A stretch of 64,000 nucleotides of DNA, taken from the NCBI GenBank assembly GCA_965222705.1, contig CBDCUO010000023.1, forward strand, positions 223,790 to 287,789. Reading direction: 5' to 3'. Positions within the stretch are counted from its first letter, which is position 1; every line of letters starts with the position of its first letter. The notes under the pieces were generated by a model, which worked only from the letters and a program-made list of their open reading frames with translations, did no database searches and was not told the origin of the DNA. Below, piece after piece: positions 34,417-43,413 of this stretch. A program made the translations under genes and the position numbers. Origin of the DNA: JAFMDF01 sp965222705. Its GTDB lineage: Bacteria; Bacteroidota; Bacteroidia; Chitinophagales; Saprospiraceae.

Positions 34417-35868
34417 CTAAAAATAAGGGCTAATGTAGGGTTTTATTCTAAAAATTTGCTTCCTTTTATATAAAACCACTTCAATCCCAAAGTGCTCATA
34501 CCTTTGAATTTCCTGCCATTTTGCTTCTAATTCTGCTATATCTTCTTCTGAAAAATCATTAAATACATTAGAATAAAAAATATAATCATTCTTCTTGAAG
34601 TCTTTTTTGACGAAGCCTTCTCTTCGCCCATTTAAATCGTATATTTCAAAAGGACCAATATTGGGAAAAACCGTCCCTATCTTTTCGTAAGGAATTTGTT
34701 GTCTGTCAATAAAACCAATCATTTTTGTTCGCAAGTGGTAATAGGGTAGGTGTGCCAGCGTAGTGTCCCAGCCTTGCGCAACATGTTTGGGATAAATCCA
34801 GCAATTGCCACTTAACAAGCCCATAAAAGCAATAGCGAAAAGCCATTTTTGCTTTTTTTTATTTTGAAAAAATTGAAAGATGATATAATAAAACAAAAAA
34901 CTTAAAGACAAAGTACTAGGTAGCAAATAACGATGACTCAATAAGCCTTTATGGATCAAAAGAGAAGGAGTTAAGACTATCAATAAAACAATAAAAAGAG
35001 TACCTAACATTTGTAGCTTTAGATTGATTATTCCTTTTAGCAAGGGAAGGGATTGAAATACTACCCAAGCCAAAATGCCCCATAAAAATACCCTGCCAAA
35101 ATCTATTAATCGCCATAATAATATACCTATATTTTTTATAAACCCTTGAAGACCAACCTTTTCAAAACTTTCCGACCAGGGAGAACCAAGATGATAGCCT
35201 AGCCAACCTGTTGAATAATAATGATAGATCAAAAAGGCAAAAGCTAATATTCCAGCAGGAAGAAAGGGGAAGATTTTTTTCCAAAAAAGAATTTTTTCTC
35301 CTTTTAAAAAAGAAAAAATTATCCACCATAAAAAAAGTCCAAAACAGACCATCATTCCCCGCATGCTTATTAGTGCTAATAAAATATTTCCAACTAGTAG
35401 CCATCCTGTTTTTTGGTATAAAATTCCATAAATGCTCAGTAAAAAAGCAAAAACCAAGACTACATCGGGACTAACCAAAACGCTTTGTCCTGCAAAAAAT
35501 GGATCCACTAGCACTAGCAAAATCAGGTATTTTGCTTTTTCGCTACTCACAAAATAAACCCCTATTTCTTGCAAAAGCCAGCCGATACCCAATAAGAAAG
35601 GCAGCATGGAAAAATGGCTGACTATCAACGACTTATTAAATAGCTTCCACCAAAGAGCCAGATAGAGCCCAAAGGTGGGCGGATGACCACTATCTATGAT
35701 TTCAGGGAGTAGAAATTGCTGAAAATTGTTTTCGTAAAACCAATGCGCTTGCTTAGACGCCAACTGAACGGTATCCCAAAAAAAAGAGTGATTGCCAACC
35801 GCAGAAGTGAGTAATAGGCAGTAGAACCAAAACGGACTTATTCGTTTTATTTTATCAAGAACTATCAA
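34417..35868 (-). CDS. Multi-pass membrane glycosyltransferase-like protein (GT-C fold)
   Basis: 483 residues with about ten to eleven hydrophobic helices. The first loop contains SFFWDTVQLASKQAHWFYEN and IIDSGHPPTFGLYLALWWKL, with an acidic residue between the first helices as in GT-C enzymes (PMT/ArnT/GT39 type) that take sugar from lipid-phosphate donors. A soluble C-terminal region of about 100 residues follows the last helix. The likely role is transfer of a sugar to lipid or protein on the periplasmic side; donor and acceptor unknown. It is divergent from the S9 peptidase gene (45 bases). Confidence 0.75.
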   Translation of the reverse strand: MIVLDKIKRISPFWFYCLLLTSAVGNHSFFWDTVQLASKQAHWFYENNFQQFLLPEIIDSGHPPTFGLYLALWWKLFNKSLIVSHFSMLPFLLGIGWLLQEIGVYFVSSEKAKYLILLVLVDPFFAGQSVLVSPDVVLVFAFLLSIYGILYQKTGWLLVGNILLALISMRGMMVCFGLFLWWIIFSFLKGEKILFWKKIFPFLPAGILAFAFLIYHYYSTGWLGYHLGSPWSESFEKVGLQGFIKNIGILLWRLIDFGRVFLWGILAWVVFQSLPLLKGIINLKLQMLGTLFIVLLIVLTPSLLIHKGLLSHRYLLPSTLSLSFLFYYIIFQFFQNKKKQKWLFAIAFMGLLSGNCWIYPKHVAQGWDTTLAHLPYYHLRTKMIGFIDRQQIPYEKIGTVFPNIGPFEIYDLNGRREGFVKKDFKKNDYIFYSNVFNDFSEEDIAELEAKWQEIQRYEHFGIEVVLYKRKQIFRIKPYISPYF

Positions 35869-35869
35869 A

Positions 35870-35877
35870 TAATTTTG
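35870..35877 (+). promoter_or_regulatory. Candidate promoter -7 box of the S9 peptidase gene
   Basis: TAATTTTG matches TAnnTTTG and is 36 bases upstream of the ATG at 35914. No clear TTG -33 element was seen at the expected distance; the region is shared with the divergent membrane glycosyltransferase gene. Confidence 0.4.
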
Positions 35878-35913
35878 TATTTTAACGACTTTAACCGGTC
35901 AAACTGAAATGCG

Positions 35914-38730
35914 ATGATAAAAAGAATTTTGCACTTCTCTCTTTTTCTATTGTTTACCCCGTTTTTGATTGCTCAAAATCCAACTAAAAAAACGCTGGGC
36001 CATGAAGAATTGGTTTCTTGGAATAAAATAAATAATCCACAAATTTCCAATGATGGTAACTGGGTAGTTTATGAACTAAAAGCAGAGGAAGGCGACGCTA
36101 CCTTGAAGATTTATGATGTGGTCAAAGGTAAAACTACTTCGATAGGCCGGGGAGAAAATGCGAAAATTAGTGAAGACAATCGCTATGTTTTGTTTGTAAT
36201 CAAGCCGCCAAGCGACACGTTAAAAATGCTTCGTCGCCAAAAGGTGAAAAAGGAAGACCTGCCCAAAAATGAATTGGGCATTTACGATTTACAAAATGGC
36301 TCAATGGAAAAAATTGAAGAAGTAGCCACTTTTAAATTGCCCCAAAAATGGGCAGGCTGGGTCGTTTATCAAAAGGAAGCAACAGAAATAGAATGGTCAG
36401 AATCTAAAGACTCCACAAAGACAAAATTAAAAAAAGAAAAGCCCAAAAAGGAAAGTAAAAAGAATGGAGCCAAACTCGTCATCCGAAAGTTAACGGATAA
36501 ATCTGAAACGGTATTTCCCTACGTAGTCAAGTATTTATTAGCAGAAAAAGGGAAAAAACTGGTTTTTCAAACAACAGGCAATGATTCCACTTTTTTGAAC
36601 GGCATATACTTGTATGATTTTGATAATGAGGAGCTTCAGCCCCTACACAGAGCAAAAGGTGACTATAAAAATCTAGCTTTTGACGAAGCGGGTAGGCAAT
36701 TGGCTTTTTTAGCTAACTTTGATACAACGAGTGCTTTGGTTCCTCCCTTTGAATTGGCCTACTGGAAAAACGGGCAAGATTCCGCTCACATTATTGCGAA
36801 AAACACAGCTTCCTTTTTGCCTGAAAAATGGATTATTAGCGAACATAAAAAACCGCAATTTTCTAAAGACGGTAGCAAATTGTATTTCGGCATAACTGAT
36901 CCGCCCATTTTGCAAGATACTTCGTTGCTAGAGGAAGAAATTGTGGACGTGGAAGTTTGGCATTGGCAGGATGCTCGATTGCACACCCAACAAAAAGTAC
37001 GACAAAAACAGGATGAAAAAAAGGCTTACGAGATCGTTTGGCATCCTGCCACCAATCTTTTTGTGGCTTTGGGGAATTTGGACATTCCCGAAATCAGTCG
37101 AGGAAATGAAGGCAATGCCCCGATGGTCTTAGGCTATAATACCCAACCTTATTTGAAAGCAAGTTCCTGGGAAGGCTTTCCACCGACCAGAGATTTATTT
37201 TTAATCAATACCCGTACTGGAACCCAAAAAGAAGTTGCAAAAAAGATAAGAGGGATCGCCAATTTATCTCCTGCCGCCAACTATATTACTTCTTACATTG
37301 TAACCGATTCTGCCTGGTATTCTTATGAAATAAGTACGGGAAAAATGATGCAATTGACTGATAACCAATCACGTCCATTTTATGATGAGTTGAATGACCG
37401 CCCCATGTATCCGGGCTCTTACGGAATAGCAGGGTGGTTGGAAAAGGATCGATCCATTTTGATTAATGATCGCTATGATATTTGGAAAGTAGATCCTAGA
37501 GGTGTAGAAAAAGCAGTGAATTTAACCAATGGGAGGGCTGATCAGTTGCGCTATCGTTACATAAAATTAGACCCTGAAGAGCGAGCAATTAAGCCTGATG
37601 CAGAACTTTTACTCCATATTTTTGATGAAAAAACAAAAGAAAGCGGTTATGCTCTTTTGGACTTGGGAAGTGGTAGCTTAACGACCTTGCTAAAAGGCCC
37701 CTATTCCTTTAATCGGCGACCCTTAAAAGCTAAAAATGCAGATAAAATTATTTTTACAAAAAGCAATTTTGAACTTTTTCCCGATTTGCATTATGCCGAT
37801 TTATCTTTTCAAAATGCGAAAAAAATTAGCACGGCCAACCCTCAACAAGCAGCGTATTCCTGGGGAACGCAAGAATTATATGAATGGACTGCTTTGGACG
37901 GACAAAAATTGCAAGGTTTACTGGTAAAACCAGAAGATTTTGACCCGAGCAAAAAATACCCCATGATCGTTAATTTTTACGAAAGAAGCTCTAATGGTTT
38001 ATATCAGCATCGCGCGCCCTCTCCTGGACGGTCCACGATCAATTACCCATTTTATGCAAGTCGCGGCTATGTGATTTTTAATCCAGATGTACCTTATCGC
38101 ATTGGATACCCTGGCGAAAGTTGTTATAATGCGGTTGTTTCGGGAGTGACGGCTCTAATCAATGAGGGCTTTATCGATAAAGCTAATATAGCGGTACAAG
38201 GGCATAGTTGGGGCGGATATCAAATTGCTTACTTATTAACTAAAACGGACATTTTTAAATGTGCAGAAAGTGGTGCACCAGTTGTAAATATGTTTTCTGC
38301 TTATGGGGGAATTCGATGGGGGAGTGGACTAAGCAGAATGTTTCAATATGAACATACCCAGAGCCGCATTGGAGGCACTATATGGGAATACCCACTGCGC
38401 TATATTGAGAATTCGCCCATTTTTGAGATGGATAAAACCAATACGCCTGTACTGATTTTGCATAATGACAAAGACACTGCCGTTCCTTGGTATCAAGGGA
38501 TTGAGTATTTTGTGGCTTTAAGGCGATTGGGCAAACCTGCTTGGCTGCTGAATTATAACGGCGAGCCACATTGGCCGGTCAAATTGCAAAATCGAAAAGA
38601 TTTTAATATCCGCCTCCAACAGTTTTTTGATTATTATTTAAAAAATGCCCCAATGCCGAAGTGGATGAGACGCGGCGTCTCTGCAATTGAAAAGGGCAAG
38701 CGGCAAGGGTTGGAGCTGATTGAGAAATAG
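35914..38730 (+). CDS. S9-family serine peptidase (prolyl oligopeptidase type), exported
   Basis: 938 residues. Signal peptide MIKRILHFSLFLLFTPFLIA, cleaved near AQN. Residues about 25-620 are beta-propeller-like repeats (for example EELVSWNKINNPQISNDGNW). The C-terminal alpha/beta hydrolase domain holds the nucleophile Ser765 in VQGHSWGGYQIAYLLT, the acid in ILHNDKDTAVPW (Asp852/854) and His886 in NGEPHWPVK. It likely degrades proline-containing or other short peptides in the periplasm or at the surface. A lysine-rich insertion lies at about residues 165-190 (KTKLKKEKPKKESKKNGAK). Monocistronic as far as can be seen. Confidence 0.93.
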   Translation: MIKRILHFSLFLLFTPFLIAQNPTKKTLGHEELVSWNKINNPQISNDGNWVVYELKAEEGDATLKIYDVVKGKTTSIGRGENAKISEDNRYVLFVIKPPSDTLKMLRRQKVKKEDLPKNELGIYDLQNGSMEKIEEVATFKLPQKWAGWVVYQKEATEIEWSESKDSTKTKLKKEKPKKESKKNGAKLVIRKLTDKSETVFPYVVKYLLAEKGKKLVFQTTGNDSTFLNGIYLYDFDNEELQPLHRAKGDYKNLAFDEAGRQLAFLANFDTTSALVPPFELAYWKNGQDSAHIIAKNTASFLPEKWIISEHKKPQFSKDGSKLYFGITDPPILQDTSLLEEEIVDVEVWHWQDARLHTQQKVRQKQDEKKAYEIVWHPATNLFVALGNLDIPEISRGNEGNAPMVLGYNTQPYLKASSWEGFPPTRDLFLINTRTGTQKEVAKKIRGIANLSPAANYITSYIVTDSAWYSYEISTGKMMQLTDNQSRPFYDELNDRPMYPGSYGIAGWLEKDRSILINDRYDIWKVDPRGVEKAVNLTNGRADQLRYRYIKLDPEERAIKPDAELLLHIFDEKTKESGYALLDLGSGSLTTLLKGPYSFNRRPLKAKNADKIIFTKSNFELFPDLHYADLSFQNAKKISTANPQQAAYSWGTQELYEWTALDGQKLQGLLVKPEDFDPSKKYPMIVNFYERSSNGLYQHRAPSPGRSTINYPFYASRGYVIFNPDVPYRIGYPGESCYNAVVSGVTALINEGFIDKANIAVQGHSWGGYQIAYLLTKTDIFKCAESGAPVVNMFSAYGGIRWGSGLSRMFQYEHTQSRIGGTIWEYPLRYIENSPIFEMDKTNTPVLILHNDKDTAVPWYQGIEYFVALRRLGKPAWLLNYNGEPHWPVKLQNRKDFNIRLQQFFDYYLKNAPMPKWMRRGVSAIEKGKRQGLELIEK

Positions 38731-38827
38731 TGGGTTATAATAATGCAACAACCGTTTGCATCGTTTCGCCATTTTAAATTTGACGGAATACTAGTATCAA
38801 GTCCCAATATGCTGAAAAATACGATTT

Positions 38828-40717
38828 ATGTCTAGATTTTTAAAAATTGCGCTTCCTTTACTGCTCTTATTAGCCCTAATTGGTTATTTTATTTATCGAG
38901 TGTTATTTCCGCCTATGATCGTAGATGAAATACCCAATCCGATCAGAGATCGGGCAACTTTATCTAAAGGGGTGGACGAATCCGCTATACCTACTAATTC
39001 GCTAAGAAACTTATTTTTCGGCGATTTGCATGTACATACTACCTTGTCTTTTGATGCCTATATTGGGGGAAATCGTGCTACGCCTGCTGATGCCTATCGT
39101 TTTGCTAAAGGGAAAGAAATCGAGATTTTTGAAAAGAAAGTAAAAATTAATCGACCACTAGATTTTGCTGCGGTTACTGATCATGCTGAGTTTTTGGGAG
39201 AGTTATATTCCGTTCATACAGAGGGCGTACCCGGACACCAGGCTTTTTATGCTCGATATTTTCGCTCCCTCGGATTGGATACGATTAAACAAAGAGAATT
39301 ATTTCAAAGAATAGCAGATAGAGCAGGGCAAACCCCCTCTCACCTTCCCTTTTTTCAAGGCTTTGAAACCACTAAAAGTGCCTGGGAAATAGAACTAGAG
39401 GCCGCGGAACAGCACTACGAACCGGGAAAGTTTACCACTTTTGCCGCCTACGAATGGACATCAGGTGGAGCGACGCAGCATATTCATCGAAATATTATTT
39501 TCAGAGATATGAAAGTGCCCGATTATCCGATTAGTGCATTGGAGGCGAGGGATGGCGAAAGTATTCTAAGCTTTTTAGACCAAATTACCCGACAGGGGGC
39601 TCAAGTCTTGGCGATCCCTCACAACACTAATTTGTCTAATGGGGGCGGTTTTGCTGAAAAAACCAAAGAATATGCTTTATTGAGGCATCAGTATGAACCA
39701 CTGGTAGAAGTGCATCAAGCAAAGGGCAATTCCGAAGTGCACGCCAGGTTTTGGCAAAATGACGAATTTGCGGATTTTGAAAACTATGCCTATACGCCTA
39801 CTCAGGAAAGCAACTATGTGCGAGATGCACTCAAACAAGGGCTTAGGCAGAAAGCAAAATATGGAGTCAATCCTCATAAATATGGCTTAATTGGTAGTTC
39901 CGACACGCACAATAGCATTCCCGGCAATACGGAAGAATGGGGTGAATTTATTGGTAATCATACCCTTTTGGATATAAATGCTCAATTGAGAGCTAGCAGA
40001 GATTGGATTTTGGAATATGGAAAAGGCAAAAAAGTCTATGATGCCATCAACCCAGGTGGCTTGGTAGCGGTTTGGGCGAAGGCAAATACTAGAGGACATA
40101 TTTATGATGCTTTGAAAAGGAGAGAAGCCTATGCGACCAGCGGTGGACGAATAAGGGTTCGATTTTTTGCAGGTTATGATTTTAAAGGGAGCTATGATAA
40201 TAATGAAGCTTTGGTGGCAGACGGCTATGCCAGCGGTGTTCCAATGGGTAGTGACCTTCCAAAAAAACTAGATAGCACAACTGAAAAACAGGCAGTTCCT
40301 TCCTTTTTAGCCTATGCCTCAAAAGACCCAGAAGGAGCCAATCTGGATCGCATTCAGGTTATTAAAGGCTGGTATAAGGATGGACAATTGCATGAGAAAA
40401 TATTTAATGTAGCCCTTTCTGACGGACGGGTTTTAAACGAAGATGGCACGGTTCCTGATAATGGCGCAAGCGTCAATCAGCAAACTGGTCAGTGGGATAA
40501 AACAAAAGGGGATACAGAACTGCAAACGGTATGGACAGACCCGGAATTTGATCCCAGCACTAGTGCTTTTTATTATTTAAGGATTTTAGAAAATCCCACT
40601 GCACGCTATACTTTGTGGGACCAGATTCGGCATGGTGTAAAATATCCTGATCACATTCCACTTATTACCAGAGAGCGGGCCTGGTCCTCTCCTATTTGGT
40701 ATTCGCCCAACGAATAG
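38828..40717 (+). CDS. DUF3604 domain protein, membrane-anchored or exported
   Basis: 629 residues. An N-terminal hydrophobic segment (FLKIALPLLLLLALIGYFIY) is a signal peptide or membrane anchor. The body matches DUF3604, a PHP-like metal-dependent family: FGDLHVHTTLSFDAYIGGNR (about 64-83), AAVTDHAEFLGELYS, QVLAIPHNTNLSNGGGF, LIGSSDTHNSIPGN and the C-terminal YYLRILENPTARYTLWDQIR. The His/Asp clusters suggest a metal-binding phosphoesterase-like centre, but activity is not established for most members. Neighbours give no pathway hint. Confidence 0.87.
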   Translation: MSRFLKIALPLLLLLALIGYFIYRVLFPPMIVDEIPNPIRDRATLSKGVDESAIPTNSLRNLFFGDLHVHTTLSFDAYIGGNRATPADAYRFAKGKEIEIFEKKVKINRPLDFAAVTDHAEFLGELYSVHTEGVPGHQAFYARYFRSLGLDTIKQRELFQRIADRAGQTPSHLPFFQGFETTKSAWEIELEAAEQHYEPGKFTTFAAYEWTSGGATQHIHRNIIFRDMKVPDYPISALEARDGESILSFLDQITRQGAQVLAIPHNTNLSNGGGFAEKTKEYALLRHQYEPLVEVHQAKGNSEVHARFWQNDEFADFENYAYTPTQESNYVRDALKQGLRQKAKYGVNPHKYGLIGSSDTHNSIPGNTEEWGEFIGNHTLLDINAQLRASRDWILEYGKGKKVYDAINPGGLVAVWAKANTRGHIYDALKRREAYATSGGRIRVRFFAGYDFKGSYDNNEALVADGYASGVPMGSDLPKKLDSTTEKQAVPSFLAYASKDPEGANLDRIQVIKGWYKDGQLHEKIFNVALSDGRVLNEDGTVPDNGASVNQQTGQWDKTKGDTELQTVWTDPEFDPSTSAFYYLRILENPTARYTLWDQIRHGVKYPDHIPLITRERAWSSPIWYSPNE

Positions 40718-40740
40718 CTTATAATGAGAATTCTACAGAT

Positions 40741-41361
40741 TTATCCCTCTACCAACTCCCGCCCAGCCATTGTAAAGGCTTCTAAGTCAGCTAATAAGGC
40801 TTTGGCTTGCTCAGCAATGATGTTTAACTCCCCTACATTTTGTTCCAGTTTTTGCCGAATACTGCTTGCAACCAAGACCATATGAAAGTCATTGCCCGCC
40901 TCTAATACCTGAGTAACTTTTTCGATGCTTACTTTGGCTTTTTGATAAGACTTATCCCACTTAATGCGCAATTCTTTGTTTTTTGCCAGCTCTTCATTGC
41001 GCAGGGCTTCATTTTTAATGTTATTGACCAGTTCATCTAGCTTGGCGAAATAATCTTCCGAAGTTTTGCCAACCCGCTCAAAGTCGCCTTTAAAATTTTT
41101 ATAACGGCTTTGAATAGAGGTCCATTCTTTTTCAAAATCCTTGGACACCTCTGGCAAGTCCGGGTCCTCTGAAGTCAAGTCTTTTTCTGCATTTTCCAGG
41201 CTAGAAACCAATTGAGTGGACAATTTTTGTCGATTTTTTTCAAAATCGTCAATGGAAGCTTTTAGTTTTTCTCCGTGCTTCATAGCATTTTTGGTAGTTT
41301 TCCAGCGGCAAGCGGGCAAAACTATAGTAATTGCTAGTAGCAGGAGTACGATATTTTTCAT
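40741..41361 (-). CDS. Coiled-coil lipoprotein of unknown function
   Basis: 206 residues from the ATG at 41361, which gives the lipoprotein signal MKNIVLLLLAITIVLPAC with lipobox LPAC; an in-frame start at 41394 would put 11 residues before this signal and was not chosen. The rest is highly charged and helical, with heptad-like spacing (for example KLKASIDDFEKNRQKLSTQL), so a coiled coil is likely. No family signature was recognised with confidence. Convergent with the DUF3604 gene. Confidence 0.75.
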   Translation of the reverse strand: MKNIVLLLLAITIVLPACRWKTTKNAMKHGEKLKASIDDFEKNRQKLSTQLVSSLENAEKDLTSEDPDLPEVSKDFEKEWTSIQSRYKNFKGDFERVGKTSEDYFAKLDELVNNIKNEALRNEELAKNKELRIKWDKSYQKAKVSIEKVTQVLEAGNDFHMVLVASSIRQKLEQNVGELNIIAEQAKALLADLEAFTMAGRELVEG

Positions 41362-41566
41362 GTTCCCTAATTTTAGATTAATAAGAAGAGGCAAAAATAA
41401 GAAAATTTGTTTGAGGCTACTAAAATGTTCTTAGTAAGGGTGCAGGACAAATTTTTTTGATAAAAATGTATGGCAGATTGTTACTCCGCCCTTTAGAATA
41501 GCCTTGTTGCCACAGCTTATTCCATACAATTTGTCAAGGAAGGACTTTTTTCAAAAGAGACATGAG

Positions 41567-41574
41567 TATCTTTG
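41567..41574 (+). promoter_or_regulatory. Promoter -7 box of the alpha/beta hydrolase gene
   Basis: TATCTTTG, followed by TCC, matches the Bacteroidota -7 consensus and lies 28 bases upstream of the ATG at 41603. A -33 TTG at the usual spacing was not found. Confidence 0.45.
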
Positions 41575-41602
41575 TCCATTATTGTTCACAAAATGACATA
41601 GT

Positions 41603-42526
41603 ATGCCGCTTATTACTGCTCTTCAAGCTTGGGAAGCCACCGGAATTTACATTCACTTAGGACCCTTTCAGCACAAGGTTTTTGTAAAGCAAATAGGTAG
41701 CGAGAAGGCTACACCTGAAAAAACATTGCTGCTTTTGCACGGATTTCCAGAATCTTCTTATTCCTACCATGCTGTAGCGGAGCGAATGCTTCGATATTTT
41801 GACCGCATCATTTTATTTGATATGATTGGTTATGGGCTAAGCGATAAGCCGACCAAAAACTTTACCTACTCCTTGTTCGAGCAAGCAGACTTGGCTTTAC
41901 AGGTGTGGCATCATTTCGGCGTAGTGGGGGGACATTTATTATCCCACGATATGGGGGATAGCGTGGCTACGGAGCTAGTCGCCAGACAGGTCGGTCAACT
42001 ATTACCAGGTTGGTTTTCGGCAGGCTTTCAAAGTTATACTTTTACCAATGGCAGTATGGTTTTGGATTTGGCAGATTTGCGAATTACTCAAAAAATATTG
42101 TTATCCAGATATGGAGCTTTGATGAGTCAGCTTTCTTCTTTCAAAATTTTTAACCAGCAAGTTAGAAGTGCGCATGGCAATAATAAATTATCTAATGAAA
42201 ATATTGAAGCACTCTGGAATGCTGTTCAACAACAAGACGGAAACCGCAAAAACCACTTGCTAATCAAATATTTAAATGACCGAAAACGCTTTGAGAAAAC
42301 CCGCTGGTTGCCTGCATTAAGCCAGACTGAATTGCCAATTCATATTTGTTGGGGCGATGCTGATGCAGTTGCAAGGGTAGAAATGGCACATTATTTAAAA
42401 GAAAGGGTTTGTTCAAACGCGACCTTGACCATTATGGTAGGTGTTGGGCATTTTTGTCAAATTGGGAGTCCAATTATTTGGGCAGAATCGGTGGGTAAAT
42501 TTTACTCCAAACTTTTTGAAAAATAG
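41603..42526 (+). CDS. Alpha/beta hydrolase resembling MEST/haloalkane dehalogenase-type enzymes
   Basis: 307 residues. The fold markers are HGFPESSYSYHAVAERMLRY, FDMIGYGLSDKPTKNFTYSL, the nucleophile elbow LLSHDMGDSVATEL with Asp116 as nucleophile, an acid in CWGDADAVAR and the catalytic His in MVGVGHFCQIGSP. An aspartate nucleophile is used by haloalkane dehalogenases and epoxide hydrolases. The combination of FEQA after SDKP, LLSHD-x-GD and a QQQDGNRKNHLLIKYLNDRK block is, from memory, closest to the animal MEST/PEG1 proteins. Substrate unknown. It converges on phosphatidylcholine synthase. Confidence 0.85.
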   Translation: MPLITALQAWEATGIYIHLGPFQHKVFVKQIGSEKATPEKTLLLLHGFPESSYSYHAVAERMLRYFDRIILFDMIGYGLSDKPTKNFTYSLFEQADLALQVWHHFGVVGGHLLSHDMGDSVATELVARQVGQLLPGWFSAGFQSYTFTNGSMVLDLADLRITQKILLSRYGALMSQLSSFKIFNQQVRSAHGNNKLSNENIEALWNAVQQQDGNRKNHLLIKYLNDRKRFEKTRWLPALSQTELPIHICWGDADAVARVEMAHYLKERVCSNATLTIMVGVGHFCQIGSPIIWAESVGKFYSKLFEK

Positions 42527-42634
42527 AGGTGCTACACTAGATTTCATTCTAAAAATTTTTATACAGGGCATTTTCCAAACTACTGGATTGGGGGCAGCTT
42601 GTGTGCAGCAACACGCAAATTCAAAGAAAGGTTA

Positions 42635-43342
42635 TTATTTTCCAAAGGTATCCAAAATTGCGATCCCTCCGAAAAAAAATAAATTGGCCATAGCAATTAT
42701 CACCAGCCAAAGTGGCCGTTCAGGGTAATAATAGACCAATAAGGGCATAGCAATTAAGATAATTGCTGTGGCGACTAATGTAATTATTTTAAAACGACTG
42801 GCTTGACTTGGATAGGCAAATTTTATCGGAAGAAAATGCATAATTGCTAATATAATAATGATAACAGCATTAATGGCAGGCGGGCAGTTTAACACAAAAA
42901 CCAAATAAAAAACGGTCAAATTCCACAATACTGGAAAACCAATAAAATAATTGTCTTCAGAAACCATTCCCTCCTTCCCGTAATATAGTGCAGAAACCAG
43001 TAAGATCAAAAAACTAAGCGGCAACTGCCACTGGTCGGCGACTAGTTCGGCTTCATAAAAAAAATAGGCTGGAATAATCGCATAGGTAGCAAAATCAATC
43101 ACATAATCAATGGTTTGACCATTTATATAGGGCAATACTTCCTTTACTCTGAACAGGCGGGCAAAAGTACCGTCAATGCCGTCAATGACCAGGCAAATTA
43201 AAAGCCAAAACATGGCTTTTTGCCAATCTTTAGCATTGATAGCCAGTATAGCCATAAAACCGGTCAGTAAGCCACAAGACGTAAAAATGTGTACGCTCCA
43301 GGCAAGTATTTTTTGGAGTAAAGTTGGTTGCTTTGATTTCAC
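42635..43342 (-). CDS. pcs: Phosphatidylcholine synthase (CDP-alcohol phosphatidyltransferase)
   Basis: 235 residues with about seven to eight membrane helices. The CDP-alcohol phosphotransferase motif is visible as DGIDGTFARLF followed by INGQTIDYVIDFATYA; the longer spacing between DG...AR and G...D...D and the PYINGQTIDYVIDF text are typical of phosphatidylcholine synthase, which joins free choline to CDP-diacylglycerol. It is divergent, with 71 bases between starts, from a choline-transporter-like symporter, which supports the assignment. Other CDP-alcohol enzymes (phosphatidylglycerophosphate or phosphatidylserine synthase) fit less well. Confidence 0.85.
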   Translation of the reverse strand: MKSKQPTLLQKILAWSVHIFTSCGLLTGFMAILAINAKDWQKAMFWLLICLVIDGIDGTFARLFRVKEVLPYINGQTIDYVIDFATYAIIPAYFFYEAELVADQWQLPLSFLILLVSALYYGKEGMVSEDNYFIGFPVLWNLTVFYLVFVLNCPPAINAVIIIILAIMHFLPIKFAYPSQASRFKIITLVATAIILIAMPLLVYYYPERPLWLVIIAMANLFFFGGIAILDTFGK

Positions 43343-43413
43343 GTTTTTTTGTTAAATGAAAGCAAATTTCACAATTTTTTGGGAATTGCTTGTAGTTTCC
43401 ATACCTTCCCGCC

